In this document: positions 1 to 5,082 of the stretch, piece after piece
Layout of the letters: every line of letters starts with the position of its first letter
How positions within the stretch are numbered: the stretch's first letter is position 1
Assembly (NCBI GenBank): GCA_013298415.1
Contig: JAAFHN010000205.1
Coordinates: 1 to 5,607, forward strand
DNA: 5,607 nucleotides
Direction: 5' to 3'
From: Comamonadaceae bacterium
GTDB taxonomy: Bacteria > Pseudomonadota > Gammaproteobacteria > Burkholderiales > Burkholderiaceae_C
Program-made: the position numbers and the translations under genes
The notes under the pieces: model-generated
The model's input: the letters and a program-made list of their open reading frames with translations, nothing else
Told to the model about the DNA's origin: nothing
The model's database searches: none

Positions 1-315
1 GCCATTTCCCCGCAAACGCCCGACAACTCGCTGAGCACGCAGGAAAAAAATGAGCTGGCCTTTGAGGTGCTGAGCGACTCCAGCTTCCTGGCTGCCGAAC
101 GCTTTGGCATTGGCTTCGACATGCCCCAAGAGCTGATCGACCTGTACTCAGGCGTGGGCCACGACTTGCCCAAAACCAATGGCAATGGCCGCTGGGCGCT
201 GCCCCTGCCAGCCACCTACGTGATTGACTCGGCGAGCATCATCCGCTTCGCCCACATCGATGCCGACTACCGCAATCGCGCAGAGCCTGCGGATGTGCTG
301 GCGAGCCTGGCTTGA
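1..315 (+). CDS. Peroxiredoxin-like (AhpC/TSA, thioredoxin-fold) protein, 3' part only
   Basis: The reading frame is open from base 1 to the TGA at 313-315 and gives 104 residues, so the start and the N-terminal half lie outside the window. The visible part begins AISPQTPDNS, matching the strand after the peroxidatic-cysteine helix in peroxiredoxin-like family proteins. It continues with FEVLSD, a GHDLPKTNGNG loop, and LPLPATYVIDSASIIRFAHID near the end; a PATYVID strand followed by a charged 'IRFAHIDADY' segment is typical of this family. Members reduce peroxides or act as thiol oxidoreductases in the cytoplasm. The catalytic cysteine is not in the window, so activity cannot be judged. The gene is followed by a 186-bp gap and a separate promoter, so it is probably not in the same transcript as the regulator. 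Family assignment is fairly secure; the substrate is unknown. Confidence 0.85.
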   Translation, partial: AISPQTPDNSLSTQEKNELAFEVLSDSSFLAAERFGIGFDMPQELIDLYSGVGHDLPKTNGNGRWALPLPATYVIDSASIIRFAHIDADYRNRAEPADVLASLA

Positions 316-348
316 GGGCTTGGCGAAGTTCGCTGCGACATGATGGCG

Positions 349-368
349 CTGATTTTGATTGAAATCAG
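349..368. repeat. Small AT-rich inverted repeat in the 316-501 gap
   Basis: A perfect 7-bp inverted repeat, CTGATTT and AAATCAG, encloses a 6-base centre (TGATTG). No T-run follows, so it is not a convincing terminator for the upstream peroxiredoxin gene. Its right half (TTGAAAT) resembles the half-site of the dyad over the regulator promoter at 469-490, so it could be an auxiliary operator, but this is speculative. The rest of 316-440 shows nothing I recognise. Confidence 0.4.
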
Positions 369-442
369 GCCTCTGTCCATGAATTTACAACACTTAATGC
401 TATACAAGTAGGAGTTAATCGCGTCGACCTGAAGCGTCTGGC

Positions 443-471
443 TTGCATGGTTTGAATGGATTTCCTATAAT
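443..471 (+). promoter_or_regulatory. Sigma70-type promoter of the regulator gene
   Basis: A TTGCAT -35 box (443-448) is separated by exactly 17 bp from a perfect TATAAT -10 box (466-471). This predicts a transcript start near 478, about 24 bases before the ATG at 502. It is the best promoter match in the window. As no comparable promoter is visible before cydA, it may serve the regulator and the oxidase genes together. Confidence 0.75.
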
Positions 472-490
472 TTCAGTAATTCTTGAAATT
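469..490. promoter_or_regulatory. Candidate operator overlapping the -10 box and transcript start
   Basis: AATTTCA (469-475) and TGAAATT (484-490) form a perfect 7-bp inverted repeat with an 8-base centre. The dyad covers the end of the -10 box and the predicted transcript start, so a protein bound here would block RNA polymerase. MarR/GbsR-type regulators bind such AT-rich dyads as dimers and often repress their own gene, which makes autoregulation by the adjacent GbsR-like protein a natural guess. The dyad is seen directly; the protein that binds it is inferred. Confidence 0.5.
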
Positions 491-501
491 GCAGGACGAT
501 C

Positions 502-1071
502 ATGAAACTCACTCCCCTGGCCCAAAGCTTTGTGTTGCATTTTGGTGAGATGGGCAGCCGCTGGGGTATCAACCGCACGGTGGGGCAGATTTATGCCTTG
601 CTGTTTGTGAGCCAGCGGCCGCTGAACGCCGATGAAATTGCCGAAGCGCTGGATTTTTCGCGCTCCAACGTGAGCATGGGCTTGAAAGAGCTGGATTCTT
701 GGCGGCTCACCAAGCTCCAGCACCTGCCGAGTGATCGCCGCGAGTACTTCAGCGCGCCTGATGATGTGTGGCTGATCTTTCGCACGCTCGCCGATGAGCG
801 CCGCAAACGCGAGGTGGACCCGACGCTTTCGATGCTGCGCGATGCGATTCTGGTCACGCCCACCTGCCCTGAAGACGCGCACGCCCAAGCCCGCATGCGG
901 CAAATGCACGAGCTGATCGAGCTGGTCACGACGTGGTTCACCGACATTCAGCGCCTAGACGAGCACACCCTGCGCCAGCTCATGAAGCTGGGCTCAGCCG
1001 CGCAAAAGCTCTTGGAACTCAAAGAGAAATTCAGTTTTTCATCGGCTGCCAAGCCCTCGGAAGGCGCCTAA
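502..1071 (+). CDS. GbsR/MarR-family transcriptional regulator
   Basis: This encodes a 189-residue protein with the GbsR-type winged-helix fold. The N-terminal block (LAQSFVLHFGEMGSRWGINRTVGQIYALLF, about residues 6-35, quoted only as a landmark in pieces: FGEMGSRWGI then GQIYALLF) is characteristic of the family. It is followed by a helix-turn-helix at about 43-66 (ADEIAEALDFSRSNVSMGLK) and a wing near 77-88. The remainder is predicted helical and probably carries the dimer interface. The ATG at 502 is preceded by AGGA (493-496) at 5-base spacing and lies downstream of a strong promoter. Related regulators control osmoprotectant genes in Bacillus; here the neighbour is cydAB, so it probably regulates the oxidase and itself. 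No ligand-binding residues can be named. The gene ends 95 bp before cydA. Confidence 0.88.
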   Translation: MKLTPLAQSFVLHFGEMGSRWGINRTVGQIYALLFVSQRPLNADEIAEALDFSRSNVSMGLKELDSWRLTKLQHLPSDRREYFSAPDDVWLIFRTLADERRKREVDPTLSMLRDAILVTPTCPEDAHAQARMRQMHELIELVTTWFTDIQRLDEHTLRQLMKLGSAAQKLLELKEKFSFSSAAKPSEGA

Positions 1072-1138
1072 GCGGCCGTTCGCCCTGAGGTATCGAAGGG
1101 CCTGCAGGGGCTTCGATACCTCAGCCCGAACGGGCCGC
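1072..1138. repeat. REP-like double palindrome between regulator and cydA
   Basis: It begins immediately after the regulator's stop codon. CTGAGGTATCGAAG (1085-1098) is perfectly complementary to 1111-1124. Pairing continues outward through GTTCG/CGAAC to GCGGCC/GGCCGC at the ends, and inward to the self-complementary CCTGCAGG at the centre (1101-1108). The only internal mismatches in the core are two pairs at 1083-1084/1125-1126 and two at 1099-1100/1109-1110. Each half can instead form its own hairpin (GCCCT 1082-1086 with AGGGC 1097-1101; GGGCT 1108-1112 with AGCCC 1123-1127). There is no T-run, so it is not a standard terminator. It resembles the dispersed palindromes of the form GTTCG(CCC/GGG)TGAG...TCGAAG common in beta- and gammaproteobacteria. 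Confidence 0.8.
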
Positions 1139-1166
1139 GCACCCCGCAACGCGAAAGGAAGCCCAC

Positions 1167-2567
1167 ATGTCTGAAACCTTCGACCCCCTCTTGCTGCACC
1201 GCATCCAATTCGCGGCCAACATCAGCTTTCACATCCTCTTTCCCACGATCACCATTGCGCTGGCTTGGGTGCTGGTGTTTTTCAAGTGGCGTTTTGCGCG
1301 CACGGGATCGCCGCACTGGATGGATGCTTACTTTTTTTGGGTGAAGGTGTTTGCGCTCACCTTTGCGCTTGGCGTGGTGAGCGGCATCACCATGAGCTTT
1401 CAGTTCGGCACCAACTGGCCGGGCTTCATGAACACGGTGGGCAATGTGGCGGGGCCTTTGCTCGCGTATGAAGTGCTCACAGCCTTTTTCTTAGAAGCGA
1501 GCTTTTTAGGCATCATGCTCTTTGGTTTGCAGCGGGTGGGGCACCGCTGGCACACGGTTGCAACCGTCTTGGTGGCGTTTGGCACCAGCCTCTCAGCTTT
1601 TTGGATTTTGGTGCTCAACTCGTGGATGCAAACGCCCGCAGGCTTTGAGATGCGGCCCAGTGTGTCAGGCGCCAACGCAGGCCAAATGGTGGCGCATGTG
1701 ACGGATTGGTGGGCGGTGATCTTCAACCCCTCCATGCCCTACAAGCTCGCCCACATGATGATGGCCTGCTTTGTCACCGTGTCGTTTTTGCTGGCTGGCA
1801 TCAGCGCCTACCGCTGGCTGCGCGGGGACCGCAGCGCCGAGGTGCGCTCGGTGCTGCGCACGGGGGTGTGGATGGCTGCGATTTGTGTGCCGCTGCAAAT
1901 GGGCCTGGGTGATCTGCATGGCTTGAGCACCATGAAGCACCAGCCCGCCAAACTGGCCGCGATGGAAGGCATTTGGGAAACCCAAAAAGGCGCGCCCGCC
2001 GTGCTGTTTGGCATGCCAGACGAGGCCACGCGCAGCAATCGCTACGAAGTCAGCATCCCCAAGCTGGCCAGCCTATACCTCACACACGATTTGGATGGCG
2101 AAGTGAAGGGCTTGAACGACTTCAAAGGCCAGCACCCGCCCGTGGCCCCGGTGTTTTGGGCGTTTCGCGTGATGGTGGGCGTGGGGCTTTTGATGCTGGC
2201 GCTCGCTTGGCTGGGCGCATGGCAGCTGCGCAAAGGGCGCGAATTGAAGCCCATCGTGTTGCGGGCGCTGGTGCTGATGAGCTTTTCAGGCTGGGTGGCC
2301 ACGCTGGCGGGCTGGTATGTCACAGAGATTGGCCGCCAGCCTTGGCTCGTCACGGGCGTGCTCACCACGCGGCAGGCAGCCGCAACGGTGGCCACGCCGC
2401 TTTTGGCGAGCACGCTCACGGCCTATGTGCTGATCTACCTCTTCTTGCTGGTGGCCTATGTTTCGGTGATTTTTTTGCTGGCGCGCAAGGCGGTGCCAGG
2501 CGCGAAAAACGAGCCTGCAACAGCGCCAGCCTCGGCGCCTGTGGCATCTCTCAGGGGCATCGCATGA
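1167..2567 (+). CDS. cydA: Cytochrome bd-type ubiquinol oxidase subunit I (short Q-loop, CioA-like)
   Basis: This is the haem-bearing subunit of the inner-membrane bd oxidase, which oxidises quinol and reduces oxygen to water without pumping protons. The 466-residue multi-helix protein retains the expected residues by comparison with E. coli CydA. These are His22 (FHILF, haem b595), Glu102 and Glu110 (LAYEVLTAFFLEASF, proton channel), His196 (KLAHMM) and Met336 (AFRVMVG), which bind haem b558, and Glu387 in the GWYVTEIGRQPW motif. Lys262 and Glu267 (KLAAME) match the quinol-site pair. It is shorter than the E. coli protein mainly because the Q-loop insertion is missing, as in the cyanide-insensitive (Cio) group. 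The ATG at 1167 has AAAGGA (1154-1159) 7 bases upstream. The stop overlaps the cydB start. Cyanide insensitivity is a family expectation, not shown here. Confidence 0.96.
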   Translation: MSETFDPLLLHRIQFAANISFHILFPTITIALAWVLVFFKWRFARTGSPHWMDAYFFWVKVFALTFALGVVSGITMSFQFGTNWPGFMNTVGNVAGPLLAYEVLTAFFLEASFLGIMLFGLQRVGHRWHTVATVLVAFGTSLSAFWILVLNSWMQTPAGFEMRPSVSGANAGQMVAHVTDWWAVIFNPSMPYKLAHMMMACFVTVSFLLAGISAYRWLRGDRSAEVRSVLRTGVWMAAICVPLQMGLGDLHGLSTMKHQPAKLAAMEGIWETQKGAPAVLFGMPDEATRSNRYEVSIPKLASLYLTHDLDGEVKGLNDFKGQHPPVAPVFWAFRVMVGVGLLMLALAWLGAWQLRKGRELKPIVLRALVLMSFSGWVATLAGWYVTEIGRQPWLVTGVLTTRQAAATVATPLLASTLTAYVLIYLFLLVAYVSVIFLLARKAVPGAKNEPATAPASAPVASLRGIA

Positions 2568-3598
2568 ACGAACTGGCCACACTCCACAGCCTCAACGATT
2601 GGCTGCCCGCGATCTTCATGGCGGTGATGGGCATTGCCATGCTCGCCTACGTGGTGCTGGATGGCTACGACCTCGGCGTGGGGATCTGGCTCAGACGCGC
2701 CGCGCCCGAGCAGCGCGGCTTGATGATCGCCTCCATCGGCCCTTTTTGGGATGCGAACGAGACCTGGCTCGTGCTCGGCGTGGGCATCTTGCTCACCTGT
2801 TTTCCGCTGGCGCACGGCGTGGTGCTTGGCGCGCTCTACGGGCCGGTGGCCTTGATGCTGCTTGCGCTCATGTTGCGCGGCGTGGCTTTTGAATTCCGCG
2901 CCAAGGCAGCGTTGGAGCATCGCAAGGCGTGGGACATGGCTTTTTACGGCGGCAGCCTGGTCGCATCGCTTTCGCAAGGCTGGATGCTCGGCGCGCTCGT
3001 GCTCGGCTTTGCCACAGGCTGGGAGGCCGCTGCGTTTTCCGCGTTGATTGCGCTGTGTTTGGCGGCGGGCTATGCGCTTTTAGGCGCGACTTGGCTTGTT
3101 TACAAAACTGAGGGCGCGCTGCAATTGCAGGCGGTGGCTTGGGCGAAATCTGCGCTGCTGCTCACCGCACTCGGCGTGTTGGCCATCTCGGTTGCCACGC
3201 CTTGGATGAGCGAGAGGATCTTCGACAAGTGGTTCAGCCTGCCGAACGCGCTGCTCTTGGCCCCGCTGCCGCTCACCACCGCGTTGCTGATCTTCATTGC
3301 CTACCGCAGCTTGGCGCGCTTGCCCACGCGCTTGGCCCAAGGCAATGGCTATGGGGATTGGGTGCCCTTTGCCGCCACCGTGGGTGTCTTCGTGCTTGCG
3401 GCCTACGGCTTGGCCTACAGCCTCTTCCCCTACATCGTGATGGACCGCATCACCGCCTGGGATGCCGCCGCCTCGCCCGAGACCCTGCGCATCATCGGCA
3501 TCGGCGCTGCCATCGTCGTACCCATGATCGCGGTCTACACCGCCATCGTCTACCGCGTGTTCTCAGGCAAGACGCGGGCCTTGAGCTACGGCCTGTGA
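2564..3598 (+). CDS. cydB: Cytochrome bd-type ubiquinol oxidase subunit II (CioB-like)
   Basis: This is the structural membrane partner of CydA in the quinol oxidase. The 344-residue hydrophobic protein shows the family landmarks VLDGYDLGVG (about 31-40), GPFWDANETWLV (59-70, with Asp63 and Glu66) and RGVAFEFR, followed by further membrane helices and a short C-terminal tail VYRVFSGKTRALSYGL. I chose the ATG at 2564 because it overlaps the cydA stop as ATGA, has CAGGGG at 2552-2557 six bases upstream, and gives the family's N-terminus. The same frame stays open further upstream, but there it overlaps the core of cydA. The overlap implies translational coupling and balanced subunit synthesis. 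No small CydX-type gene follows; the next 74 bp are non-coding. The last 57 bp recur downstream at 4952-5008. Confidence 0.96.
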   Translation: MNELATLHSLNDWLPAIFMAVMGIAMLAYVVLDGYDLGVGIWLRRAAPEQRGLMIASIGPFWDANETWLVLGVGILLTCFPLAHGVVLGALYGPVALMLLALMLRGVAFEFRAKAALEHRKAWDMAFYGGSLVASLSQGWMLGALVLGFATGWEAAAFSALIALCLAAGYALLGATWLVYKTEGALQLQAVAWAKSALLLTALGVLAISVATPWMSERIFDKWFSLPNALLLAPLPLTTALLIFIAYRSLARLPTRLAQGNGYGDWVPFAATVGVFVLAAYGLAYSLFPYIVMDRITAWDAAASPETLRIIGIGAAIVVPMIAVYTAIVYRVFSGKTRALSYGL

Positions 3599-3602
3599 AA
3601 AC

Positions 3603-3619
3603 GCTACAAAATAAATAGC
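3603..3619. repeat. GCTA...TAGC hairpin after cydB
   Basis: GCTA (3603-3606) pairs with TAGC (3616-3619) around an A-rich loop just after the cydB stop, in the sequence GCTACAAAATAAATAGCA. Similar short dyads are frequent between genes in Comamonadaceae, as far as I recall. The stem is only 4 bp and no T-run follows, so termination is doubtful. The second copy at 5012-5030 has a better 6-bp stem. Confidence 0.35.
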
Positions 3620-3638
3620 ACTGCGCATTGAAAACACC

Positions 3639-3666
3639 AGGACAGAGGGGCTAAAACACCTAAAAT
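3639..3666 (+). promoter_or_regulatory. Promoter of ychJ copy 1, predicting a leaderless mRNA
   Basis: An AGGACA -35-like element (3639-3644), a 16-bp spacer and a TAAAAT -10 box (3661-3666) are conserved in the second copy although the surrounding bases have diverged. The standard -10 to start distance puts the first transcribed base at 3673, the G of the GTG start codon. The -35 match is only partial. Confidence 0.55.
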
Positions 3667-3672
3667 TGCAGC

Positions 3673-4065
3673 GTGAAACTGCTTTTGAAGCCTTCAGCCG
3701 ACTGCCCCTGCACCTCGGGCTTGGCCTATGGCGATTGTTGCGGCCCGCTGCACGCAGGTGGCGTAGCAGACACGCCCGAGGCGCTCATGCGCAGCCGCTA
3801 CAGCGCCTACGCCTTGCGGCTCATCCCCTACTTGCTTCGCACCTGGCACGGCAGCACCTCGCCCGGCGAGATGGAAGGCGACATCGGCATGAAATGGATG
3901 GGGCTGGAAGTGCTGCATGCTGAGGCCACTGCCGATGCCGGTGTGTTGGAATTCATCGCCCGCTACAAATCCAATGGCAAAGCAGGCCAGCTTCACGAAG
4001 TGAGCCGCTTCGTGCGCGAAGCCGGAGCTTGGCTCTACGTGGATGGCGTTCACCCGGACGTTTAG
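3673..4065 (+). CDS. ychJ: YchJ-family (UPF0225) SEC-C protein, copy 1
   Basis: This 130-residue cytoplasmic protein starts with a zinc-binding SEC-C motif (Cys11, Cys13, Cys22, Cys23 in DCPCTSGLAYGDCC). The YchJ domain follows, marked by LMRSRYSAYAL (38-48), YLLRTWHGST (53-62), KWMGLEVL, EFIARYK (93-99) and a C-terminal SRFVRE...WLYVDGVHP. E. coli YchJ has a second SEC-C motif at its C-terminus, which this shorter form lacks. Its biochemical role is not known; the zinc motif is shared with SecA and suggests protein binding. GTG at 3673 is the start because an in-frame TAA lies at 3661 and no other ATG or GTG intervenes; TTG at 3685 is the only close alternative. There is no Shine-Dalgarno sequence. 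It differs from copy 2 at 15 of 130 residues. Confidence 0.9.
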   Translation: MKLLLKPSADCPCTSGLAYGDCCGPLHAGGVADTPEALMRSRYSAYALRLIPYLLRTWHGSTSPGEMEGDIGMKWMGLEVLHAEATADAGVLEFIARYKSNGKAGQLHEVSRFVREAGAWLYVDGVHPDV

Positions 4066-4097
4066 CCCAAGCCGCACGCATCCCAGGACCACTGCGC

Positions 4098-4103
4098 TAA
4101 ACT
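4098..4103 (+). promoter_or_regulatory. Possible -10 box before mntA
   Basis: TAAACT lies in the 64-bp gap between ychJ copy 1 and mntA, 26 bases before the ATG. I see no good -35 match at 16-18 bp spacing, and no clear Shine-Dalgarno sequence before the ATG at 4130. Treat as weak. Confidence 0.3.
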
Positions 4104-4129
4104 GAAATGAAGCTCTTTTCCGCCACGCC

Positions 4130-4420
4130 ATGAAACCCTCAGAAGCACTTGAAGCCCACCGCGATGCAGTTCGGCGCATTGTGTCGGCGCATCGTGCAAG
4201 CAATCCGCGTGTTTTCGGCTCGGTGGCCGCAGGCCGCGATGCCGAAGCAAGCGACCTGGATCTGTTGGTCGAGCCTTGCGCCCAAACAAGTCTGATGGAC
4301 ATTTCTCGCATCCAATTGGAGCTGGAGCGTCTGCTCGGCGTCTCGGTTGATGTGCTCACGCCCATGGGTCTGCCTGAGAAGTTTCGCGCCAGTGTTTTGG
4401 CACAGGCATTGCCCGTCTGA
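4130..4420 (+). CDS. mntA: MntA-like nucleotidyltransferase antitoxin (MNT domain)
   Basis: This 96-residue protein is a minimal nucleotidyltransferase. It has the exact signature G-S-x10-D-x-D: Gly30-Ser31, then Asp42 and Asp44 (FGSVAAGRD ... SDLDLLVEP), with Asp74 (VSVDVLTP) as the likely third acidic metal ligand. In MNT/HEPN toxin-antitoxin modules, the antitoxin neutralises its HEPN ribonuclease partner by adding AMP to a tyrosine near the toxin's active site. All catalytic residues expected for that are present, so the antitoxin looks intact. A HepT-like sequence follows in the next bases, as expected for the module. The ATG start is the first suitable codon but has poor ribosome-binding signal. 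Closely related MNT proteins also occur without toxins, so function rests on the neighbour. Confidence 0.87.
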   Translation: MKPSEALEAHRDAVRRIVSAHRASNPRVFGSVAAGRDAEASDLDLLVEPCAQTSLMDISRIQLELERLLGVSVDVLTPMGLPEKFRASVLAQALPV

Positions 4421-4422
4421 TA

Positions 4423-4772
4423 CTGACTGCGGATCGCGTTAAGGACTACCTGGGCCACATGCTCCAAGCCCTTGAGCGGATTGAGCGCTACACGCTGGAT
4501 TCGAGCGAGGAGAGTTCATGGCGAGCGACCAGCTCCACGATGCCATTTTGCGCAACTTGGAGGTGTTGGGCGAAGCCGCGAACAATGTGAAAAAAGCCGA
4601 TGCGGCGTTTACCGATGCCCACCCAGAGGTACCCTGGGCGGTGATCGTCGCCATGCGAAATCGGCTCACGCATGCCTACTTCGCAGTTGATCTGAAGATC
4701 GTGTGGGCGACCGTGCGCGAGGACTTGCCCTCGATTTGCGGGCACTTGAAGCGTTTGCACGCTCAACTTTGA
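4423..4772 (+). pseudogene. hepT: HepT-like (HEPN, DUF86) toxin gene, apparently frameshifted and start-less
   Basis: Two frames together give a full-length HepT-like protein of about 116 residues. Bases 4423-4500 encode LTADRVKDYLGHMLQALERI-ERYTLD, a typical HepT N-terminal helix. From 4500 onward, the frame one base back encodes FERGEFMASDQLHDAILRN and the rest of the domain. The join fits the family pattern 'LDFExFxxDxxxxDAxxRNLE', so loss of a single T in what was probably GATTTCGAG (now GATTCGAG near 4500) is the simplest explanation. In addition, the N-terminal frame has no ATG, GTG or TTG start; the expected methionine position reads CTG (4423). Both defects suggest inactivation. A sequencing error could explain the frameshift but not the missing start, unless CTG is used. 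Confidence 0.72.
4518..4772 (+). CDS. N-terminally shortened HepT-like HEPN reading frame, 84 aa
   Basis: This is the intact downstream part of the hepT locus. It holds the HEPN catalytic signature R-x4-H-x-Y as Arg47, His52 and Tyr54 (MRNRLTHAYF), after a RNLEVLGEAANN helix and before the usual C-terminal DLKIVWATVREDLP helix. In characterised HepT toxins the Arg and His cut RNA, and the Tyr is the residue the antitoxin modifies. The ATG at 4518 has a strong Shine-Dalgarno match (GAGGAGAG, 4507-4514) at good spacing, so this piece could be translated alone. It lacks the first helix, roughly 30 residues, which packs in the HEPN core and dimer. Activity is therefore doubtful. A genome pipeline would probably annotate this frame as the DUF86 gene. 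Confidence 0.65.
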   Translation: MASDQLHDAILRNLEVLGEAANNVKKADAAFTDAHPEVPWAVIVAMRNRLTHAYFAVDLKIVWATVREDLPSICGHLKRLHAQL

Positions 4773-4951
4773 CATCCGCACCCGGCGGGATTGGCGGGCC
4801 TCACGCCTTTTTTCTGCGGTTCGTGCTGCGGCGGGCGACGCTCGGCGGTTTCAAGTGACGGCGGCAGCTGATTGGCGCGAGGCTTCGCTCATCGTGTCGG
4901 CCTGAACCTCGCCATGAACCCCGCGCTCGCCCAGCAGATGGCGTTTGCGCT
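4773..4951. other. Spacer without recognised gene
   Basis: Between the HepT stop and the second repeat copy I see no recognisable gene. Short open stretches exist, for example one around 4872-4950 reading HRVGLNLAMNPALAQQMAF, but I cannot match it to a family. The segment may hold debris from the event that joined the toxin-antitoxin module to the diverged cydB tail. Confidence 0.5.
4793..4813 (+). terminator. Weak candidate terminator after the HepT locus
   Basis: GGCG (4793-4796) and CGCC (4804-4807) form a short stem directly followed by six T (4808-4813), about 20 bases after the hepT stop. The position and T-run fit an intrinsic terminator, but a 4-bp stem is short. Confidence 0.35.
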
Positions 4952-5008
4952 GCCATCGTCTACCGCGTGTTCTCAGGCAAGACCAAGGCCTTTAGTTACG
5001 GGGCATGA
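4952..5008 (+). pseudogene. cydB: cydB C-terminal remnant
   Basis: This fragment encodes the last 18 residues of a CydB protein, AIVYRVFSGKTKAFSYGA, then TGA. It aligns without gaps to the end of the intact gene (AIVYRVFSGKTRALSYGL) and the first 32 bp are identical. The frame and stop are kept and the changes are mild, so it looks like the tail of a functional but different cydB allele rather than long-decayed DNA. Nothing upstream of about 4943 resembles cydB, so it cannot make an oxidase subunit. Confidence 0.8.
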
Positions 5009-5011
5009 GAT

Positions 5012-5030
5012 TGCTACTGAATATGTAGCA
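5012..5030. repeat. TGCTAC...GTAGCA hairpin before ychJ copy 2
   Basis: TGCTAC (5012-5017) and GTAGCA (5025-5030) form a 6-bp stem with a 7-base loop. This is the counterpart of the weaker dyad at 3603-3619. No T-run follows. Confidence 0.4.
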
Positions 5031-5048
5031 TTACACATTGATAAAACG

Positions 5049-5076
5049 GGGACAGAAGGGTCAAAACACATAAAAT
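5049..5076 (+). promoter_or_regulatory. Promoter of ychJ copy 2, predicting a leaderless mRNA
   Basis: GGGACA (5049-5054), a 16-bp spacer and TAAAAT (5071-5076) keep exactly the layout of copy 1. The predicted first base is 5083, again the G of the GTG start. An in-frame TGA at 5077 rules out an upstream start. Confidence 0.55.
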
Positions 5077-5082
5077 TGAGGT

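Larger units (their letters stand above)
3542..4065 (+). repeat. Direct repeat copy 1: cydB 3' end + gap + ychJ
   Basis: This segment matches 4952-5475 at a constant offset of 1410 bp with no gaps. The first 32 bp (3542-3573) are identical. By my count the non-coding gap (3599-3672) is about 72% identical and ychJ about 85%. Similarity ends at the ychJ stop on the right. On the left it fades out just before 3542. Confidence 0.93.

Noticed and set aside
415..909. Open frame on the - strand opposite the regulator
   Set aside because: It is antisense to the GbsR-like gene, rich in Arg/His/Ala as expected for a shadow frame, and overlaps the promoter region.
1072..1138. Intrinsic terminator of the regulator gene
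   Set aside because: The stem is strong but no T-run follows on either side, and the alternative-hairpin pattern fits a REP-like doublet better.
1973..2563. Extension of the cydB frame upstream, which would give a 541-residue protein
   Set aside because: It overlaps conserved parts of cydA in another frame and its translation is low-complexity shadow sequence. The ATG at 2564 has a Shine-Dalgarno sequence and gives the normal CydB N-terminus.
3694..4467. Long open frame on the - strand (257 codons) opposite ychJ and mntA
   Set aside because: It lies antisense to two clearly recognisable genes, spans their intergenic gap, and its translation shows no family features. GC-rich codon bias explains it.
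4490..4520. Programmed frameshift producing full-length HepT
   Set aside because: No slippery heptamer or downstream structure is apparent, and the N-terminal frame also lacks a standard start codon, so loss of function is simpler.
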